Below the pieces are notes generated by a model that saw only the letters and a program-made list of their open reading frames with translations, had not been told where the DNA came from and ran no database searches. A stretch of DNA of 46,360 nucleotides, from positions 1-46,360 of the forward strand of contig NZ_LT622360.1 in assembly GCF_900098925.1 (NCBI RefSeq). The letters run 5' to 3'. This document shows, piece after piece, positions 42,271 to 46,360 of the stretch (position 1 is its first letter; the number at the start of each line of letters is the position of its first letter). The DNA comes from Bacillus massiliglaciei (GTDB lineage: Bacteria > Bacillota > Bacilli > Bacillales > DSM-1321). A program made the translations under genes and the position numbers.

Positions 42271-42296
42271 AAACCCCCTGCCTATGCAGGGGGTTA
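42271..42296 (+). terminator. hairpin after prkA without a T-tract
   Basis: AACCCCCTG/CAGGGGGTT stem 6 nt past the stop. The following bases (AGCTGC) are not T-rich, so it may be an mRNA 3' stabiliser rather than a true terminator. Confidence 0.5.
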
Positions 42297-42344
42297 GCTG
42301 CTGTATGGGCCAAAAAGAAGGAGTACTCTAAAAGATGCAGGAAA

Positions 42345-42557
42345 TCAGGAACGGATAACATTCAGCCCGTATTCTTCAATTACATTAATAATTCTGCCTT
42401 GAGACAGAACTGCCTCACTGTAATCAATCTTGACTTCTCCATCATCTACATCTACTATTGCCCGTTGGATCCCTTCTATTTCAAGAAGAATCATTTGCAA
42501 GTTCTGAATGGGTCCTTCTGAGGTCGCTTCTTTTACATAAAAAGTCGCCGTTTTCAT
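42345..42557 (-). CDS. HMA-fold-like small protein without metal-binding cysteines
   Basis: 70 residues with the beta-alpha-beta-beta-alpha-beta spacing of heavy-metal-associated domains (ATFYVKE, LQMILLEIEGIQRAIVDVDDGEVKIDYSEAVLS, INVIEEYGLNV), but the MxCxxC loop is replaced by EATSEGP and no Cys is present. It therefore should not carry copper; such HMA-like proteins may be structural or degenerate. ATG 42557 has GGAG 8 nt upstream. Reads convergently towards prkA. Confidence 0.65.
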   Translation of the reverse strand: MKTATFYVKEATSEGPIQNLQMILLEIEGIQRAIVDVDDGEVKIDYSEAVLSQGRIINVIEEYGLNVIRS

Positions 42558-42684
42558 CTGCAACACTCCTATTCATAACAGTATCAAGTTTCTTAATGCT
42601 TCTATATATATACCCCGCCGTCTAAGAAATATGTATGGTTTTGCTGTCGAAACATCTGGGTATATCGAAGGAAGAGGTGATAAC

Positions 42685-42870
42685 ATGTTGCATTCAAATG
42701 GGAAGAAGGATGAAACACCTGAGAACAGCTCAATGGCCAAAGATCTGAAGGAAATGAAGGATCTGGGCAAACAAATGGAGCATCTTCGGACGAACGAAGA
42801 ACTGAAAGAATGGAATAAGCGGCCTGGAACGGTCCAGCATGAGGAAACCGAAATAAAAAAGCAGGAATGA
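42685..42870 (+). CDS. small hydrophilic hypothetical protein
   Basis: 61 residues, very charged and helical (AKDLKEMKDLGKQMEHLRTNEELK), no hydrophobic core. ATG 42685 follows GGAAGAGGTGATAAC, a good site; the in-frame extension upstream lacks one. Resembles small acidic Bacillus proteins of unknown role. A terminator follows directly. Confidence 0.6.
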   Translation: MLHSNGKKDETPENSSMAKDLKEMKDLGKQMEHLRTNEELKEWNKRPGTVQHEETEIKKQE

Positions 42871-42899
42871 AGCCTTTCATGACAGAGAGGCTTTTTTTA
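42870..42899 (+). terminator. terminator of the 61-residue protein gene
   Basis: AAGCCT/AGGCTT stem followed by TTTTTT, overlapping the stop codon. Confidence 0.8.
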
Positions 42900-43257
42900 T
42901 GCTGTTTTGTTAAGAACACTCCGCACGTTTCTCTTCCATGCCCCGTATGATTAACCACGGGGCTGCAATGATTTCATACTAAAAGAAACGGCCAATAAGA
43001 ATTCTGTTTGAAATAGGCAATCTGCGCTTGTCCCCATTCAGCCCATAATCAAAATTTTAGTAAATTATTCGTTGTCCCTGCATAGGATAGAGTAATACTA
43101 TTCAATTTGACAAGGGTACTAGGCAGAGGCCCGGATTTTTTATTCTCTTTTTAAGGAAAAATCGTGAGGGGCTTCTTTTGGGGCGTGACTTTTCACACTA
43201 ACATAGCTTATGAAGGAATGATGAAAAAGGTGCAAACAATTTTTAGGGGGGAAGTAT
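42900..43257 (+). other. intergenic region upstream of yhbH
   Basis: 358 nt without a gene on either strand. It should hold the yhbH promoter. CATAGGATA near 43082 resembles a sporulation-sigma -10 but no matching -35 is convincing. The ribosome site TAGGGGGGAAG ends 5 nt before the yhbH ATG. Confidence 0.4.
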
Positions 43258-44430
43258 ATGACGGAAGAGAATAATCATCAATTTGTAGTATCTGAGGAAG
43301 ATTGGTCCCTCCATCGAAAAGGGTATGATGATCAGCAAAGACACCAGGAAAAAGTGCAGGAGGCCATTAAGAATAACCTTCCTGACCTTATATCGGAAGA
43401 GAGCATCATCATGTCAAATGGGCGTGACGTTGTCAAGATCCCGATCCGTTCTCTTGATGAATATAAAATTCGATATAATTATGATAAAAATAAACATGTA
43501 GGGCAGGGAGACGGAGAAAGTAAAGTGGGGGATGTCATTGCCCGTGACGGCAGTCCTTCCGATAGCAAAGGGCCGGGAAAAGGACAGGGAGCCGGAGATC
43601 AGGCCGGTGAGGATTACTATGAAGCAGAGGTTTCTTTGATGGAGCTGGAGGAAGCCTTATTCAGCCAGCTGGAGCTTCCGAATCTGAAACAAAAAGAACA
43701 GGCCGAAAATACGTTAGAGGATATAGTATTTAATGATATCCGCAAAACCGGTCTGATGGGGAATATCGATAAAAAGAAAACGATGATTTCAGCATTTAAA
43801 CGAAATGCACTTAGCGGAGATCCTGGTTTTCATCCGATTTATAAGGAAGACTTCAAGTTCAAAACATGGAATGAAATTCAGAAACCGGATTCAAAAGCCG
43901 TTGTATTGGCCATGATGGATACTTCCGGCTCTATGGGACTGTGGGAAAAATATATGGCGCGCAGCTTCTTTTTCTGGATGAATCGTTTTCTGCGCACGAA
44001 ATATGAAACGGTTGAAATCGAATTTATCGCACATCATACAGAAGCAAAAGTCGTGCCGGAAGAGGATTTTTTCTCTAAAGGAGAGAGCGGGGGAACCATT
44101 TGTTCATCCGTCTATCGAAAAGCACTCGAACTGATTGAATATAAGTACGATCCCGCTAAATACAACATCTATCCATTTCACTTCTCCGACGGGGATAATC
44201 TTACCTCCGATAATGCGCGCTGTGTAAAATTGGTAGAAAAATTAATGCAGGTATCGAATATTTTTGGATATGGAGAAGTCAATCAGTACAATCGCCATTC
44301 CACCTTAATGACGGCTTATAAGAATATTGATAATGAAAAATTCCGCTATTATATCCTGAAGCAGAAAGCAGATGTATTCCATGCAATGAAAAGCTTTTTT
44401 CAAAATGAGGAAACCAAGAAGTACGCATAA
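43258..44430 (+). CDS. yhbH: YhbH/YeaH sporulation-stress protein (DUF444)
   Basis: 390 residues. N-terminal DUF444 region ([45 protein letters not shown]), a glycine-rich low-complexity linker ([15 protein letters not shown], about 112-130), then a von Willebrand A-like domain with a MIDAS start DTSGSMG at D221 and the GGTICSSVY loop. It works with PrkA by conservation of the pair; B. subtilis yhbH is sigma-E controlled and affects sporulation. It is followed by a perfect terminator, behind which the group II intron has inserted. Confidence 0.94.
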   Translation: MTEENNHQFVVSEEDWSLHRKGYDDQQRHQEKVQEAIKNNLPDLISEESIIMSNGRDVVKIPIRSLDEYKIRYNYDKNKHVGQGDGESKVGDVIARDGSPSDSKGPGKGQGAGDQAGEDYYEAEVSLMELEEALFSQLELPNLKQKEQAENTLEDIVFNDIRKTGLMGNIDKKKTMISAFKRNALSGDPGFHPIYKEDFKFKTWNEIQKPDSKAVVLAMMDTSGSMGLWEKYMARSFFFWMNRFLRTKYETVEIEFIAHHTEAKVVPEEDFFSKGESGGTICSSVYRKALELIEYKYDPAKYNIYPFHFSDGDNLTSDNARCVKLVEKLMQVSNIFGYGEVNQYNRHSTLMTAYKNIDNEKFRYYILKQKADVFHAMKSFFQNEETKKYA

Positions 44431-44460
44431 ACATCTTTTGGCGGGAGATAGACAAAAATA

Positions 44461-44500
44461 AAAAATCAAATTTCTCATAGAGAGAGATTTGATTTTTTTG
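44461..44500 (+). terminator. yhbH terminator, also the intron target
   Basis: AAATCAAATTTCTC paired with GAGAGATTTGATTT, then a T-tract ending at 44499. The group II intron begins 3 nt later. Confidence 0.9.
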
Positions 44501-45053
44501 TGTGCGCCCGGCATGGGTGCAGTCTATAGGGTGAGAGTCCCGAACCATGAAGGCAGTAGTAATGGTTAGCTTAACGCAAGGGTGTCTGTGGTGACGCAGA
44601 ATCTGAAGGAAGCGAGCGGCAAACCTCCGGTCTGAGGAACACGAACTTCATATAAGGCTAGGTACCATTGGATGAGTTTGCACAACAAAACGAAGTCCTT
44701 ACTGCCGAAGGTGGTACAGAGTAAATGAAGCAGATAGATGGAGGGAAAGACTGTACTCTTACCCGGGGAGGTCTGATTGGAACGCCAAGTTCCCTTGGTA
44801 ACCTATCCAGCGATGGACAGCTGAACAATCAGAAGTCAGCCGAGGTCATAGTACCATTCCAACTCGAGATGGAATGGGAAGGACTGAACTATTAGGAAGA
44901 ACGAGAACTAGGCATATAATTCCTGTATAGAAGCAGACAATCCGAAAGGACTTACTTGAAGGAGGAAGTGGTGAATTCCACAGGGGACTTCATGAGGGTG
45001 GAGCAGGAATAACATAATTAGATTTCTACGTTCACGTCGAAAGGAAATATCAC

Positions 45054-46313
45054 ATGTTAATGGATCTGATTCTGTCACGGGAAAACTTAATAGAAGCACT
45101 TAAACGTGTGGAGAAGAACAAAGGGAGTCACGGCATAGATGGAATGTCCGTAAAATCCCTACGAAGACATCTCTATGAGAACTGGGAAACTCTTTGTGAT
45201 TCATTAAGGGAAGGTACCTATCAACCTAACCCAGTCCGTCGAGTCGAAATCCCGAAACCGAACGGTGGAGTAAGATTACTAGGAATACCTACCGTGACAG
45301 ACCGGTTCATTCAACAGGCTATCGCCCAAGTTCTAACCCCACTTCTTGACCCAACCTTCTCAGAACATAGTTATGGGTTTAGACCAAATAGAAGAGGTCA
45401 TGATGCGGTTCGTAAAGCAAGGGAATATATAAGTGAAGGTTATAGATGGGTGATTGACATGGACTTGGAGAAATTCTTTGATAGAGTCAATCATGATAAG
45501 TTAATGGGGATATTAGCAAGTAGAATCCAAGACCGGCTGGTCTTGAAACTTATACGGAAATATCTCCAAGCAGGAATTATGATGAATGGTGTAGTCTATG
45601 ATGCAGAAGAAGGAACACCACAAGGAGGTCCACTGAGCCCCCTTCTTTCGAATATCCTTTTGGATAAACTTGATAAAGAGTTAGAAAGGAGAGGTCACAA
45701 GTTTGTCCGCTACGCCGATGATTGTAATATTTACATGAAATCGAAGAAAGCTGGAGAACGAGTGATGAACTCAATTACATGCTTTATTGAGCAGAAATTA
45801 AAGCTCAAAGTAAATAGAGAAAAGTCAGCAGTTGATCGCCCGTGGAAACGAAAGTTTCTTGGCTTTAGCTTTACGGTCAATAAGAAACCGAAGGTTCGAA
45901 TAGCCAATGAAAGTATTAAAAGGTTTAAGGCTAAAATACGGGAGTTAACCTCCCGTTCTAAACAAATTCCTATGGAAGTTAGAATCGAGAAACTAAATCA
46001 ATATCTAACGGGATGGTGTGGATATTTTGCATTGGCTGATACACCAAGTAAATTTAAAGAATTTGATGAGTGGATTAGACGGAGACTCCGTATGCTTGAA
46101 TGGAAACAATGGAAGAAACCGAGGACAAGAGTAAGAAAACTCAAAGGTCTAGGTGTCCCTGACCAAAAGGCATATGAATGGGGAAACTCCAGAAAGAAAT
46201 ATTGGAGAATAGCCTGTAGTCCAATCTTACACAAAACCCTCAATAACTTGTATTGGAGTCACCGAGGGTTGAAAAGTTTATATAATCGATATGAATTTCT
46301 GCGTCAAACTTAA
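45054..46313 (+). CDS. group IIC intron reverse transcriptase/maturase
   Basis: 419 residues, nearly the length of the GsI-IIC RT of Geobacillus, which it resembles closely in my memory (NLIEALKRVE, IPKPNGGVRLLGIPTVTDRF, EEGTPQGGPLSPLLSNILLD, KSAVDRPWKRKFLGFSF). The active site is YADD (Y220). RT blocks 1-7 are followed by the thumb/X maturase domain (GIIM type, WCGYFALADTPSKF) and a short basic DNA-binding tail. There is no HNH endonuclease, as in all class C enzymes. It assists splicing and copies the intron into new sites. ATG 45054 follows AAAGGA at about 8 nt. Confidence 0.96.
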   Translation: MLMDLILSRENLIEALKRVEKNKGSHGIDGMSVKSLRRHLYENWETLCDSLREGTYQPNPVRRVEIPKPNGGVRLLGIPTVTDRFIQQAIAQVLTPLLDPTFSEHSYGFRPNRRGHDAVRKAREYISEGYRWVIDMDLEKFFDRVNHDKLMGILASRIQDRLVLKLIRKYLQAGIMMNGVVYDAEEGTPQGGPLSPLLSNILLDKLDKELERRGHKFVRYADDCNIYMKSKKAGERVMNSITCFIEQKLKLKVNREKSAVDRPWKRKFLGFSFTVNKKPKVRIANESIKRFKAKIRELTSRSKQIPMEVRIEKLNQYLTGWCGYFALADTPSKFKEFDEWIRRRLRMLEWKQWKKPRTRVRKLKGLGVPDQKAYEWGNSRKKYWRIACSPILHKTLNNLYWSHRGLKSLYNRYEFLRQT

Positions 46314-46315
46314 TG

Positions 46316-46350
46316 GAACCGCCGTATACCGAACGGTACGTACGGTGGTG
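46316..46350 (+). ncRNA. group II intron domain V
   Basis: A 34-35 nt hairpin with ACCGCCGT ... ACGGTGGT arms, inner TACCG/CGGTA pairs around a GAA(C)-type tetraloop and the conserved ACGTACGG side. It holds CGC in place of AGC at the catalytic triad, as reported for class C introns. Confidence 0.85.
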
Positions 46351-46360
46351 TGAGAGGTCG

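Larger units (their letters stand above)
44502..46360 (+). mobile_element. group IIC self-splicing intron (3' end at or beyond window edge)
   Basis: Begins with the 5' splice-site motif GTGCG. A 550-nt structured RNA region follows (domains I-III; for example GGGTGAGAGTCCCGAAC and CTTAACGCAAGGGTGTC), then an RT in domain IV and domain V at 46316. Domain VI and the 3' splice site are only partly visible. Insertion straight after a terminator T-tract and an RT without an endonuclease domain are the marks of class C introns. Confidence 0.92.

Noticed and set aside
43082..43090. CATAGGATA as a sporulation-sigma -10 for yhbH
   Set aside because: No convincing -35 at the right distance; mentioned only as a hint.

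Overview
The window reads as chromosomal DNA of a Gram-positive endospore former of the Bacillaceae. The evidence is strong GGAGG-type ribosome sites with ATG, GTG and TTG starts, many Rho-independent terminators, lipoproteins with Bacillus-type lipoboxes, and a gene order queG - yhbB - trmL - (nfrA) - prkA - yhbH close to the B. subtilis yhb region as I remember it. No species is assigned. Both ends lie in multicopy-type elements (an IS3 transposase at base 1, a group II intron at base 46360), so this is probably a draft-assembly contig bounded by repeats.

Layout. 1-3640: a cut-off IS3 element, decayed gene remnants and an MFS exporter. 3640-12600: an LppM-like lipoprotein, a four-gene Wadjet (JetDABC) anti-plasmid condensin operon in AT-rich DNA, and two small membrane-anchored proteins. 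12601-15363: an efflux/isochorismatase-like module with a divergent TetR regulator and a two-copy operator; the efflux gene carries a frameshift. 15543-18115: debris, with a possible GIY-YIG protein split in two, a frameshifted lipase-like stub, a WXG-like protein, a lipoprotein and an internally deleted IS3 element.

18337-26607 is a coherent ketone-body (3-hydroxybutyrate/acetoacetate) catabolism cluster: bdhA reading left, then hbd, thiolase and a PAS-AAA+ sigma-54 activator reading right, then a GntP-type permease with scoA and scoB. Two -24/-12 promoters are visible (19274 and 23478). The second is a full consensus match, is preceded by a 13-bp direct repeat (candidate activator site) and is followed by a consensus cre box (candidate CcpA roadblock). 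Together these suggest SigL-driven, carbon-repressed uptake and conversion of 3-hydroxybutyrate to acetyl-CoA.

26586-33522 is ordinary chromosome: an MFS exporter, a zinc alcohol dehydrogenase, a HAD phosphatase, a tRNA-Gly(UCC), an ASCH protein and small hypotheticals. At 33603-35322 an IS1182-type element sits in the terminator of rpmE2 and has duplicated 32 bp of it. rpmE2 (zinc-free L31) has a near-perfect Zur box. 35743-44500 holds the queG/yhbB/trmL/nfrA/prkA/yhbH block. A group IIC intron begins one base after the T-tract of the yhbH terminator and runs to the window edge.
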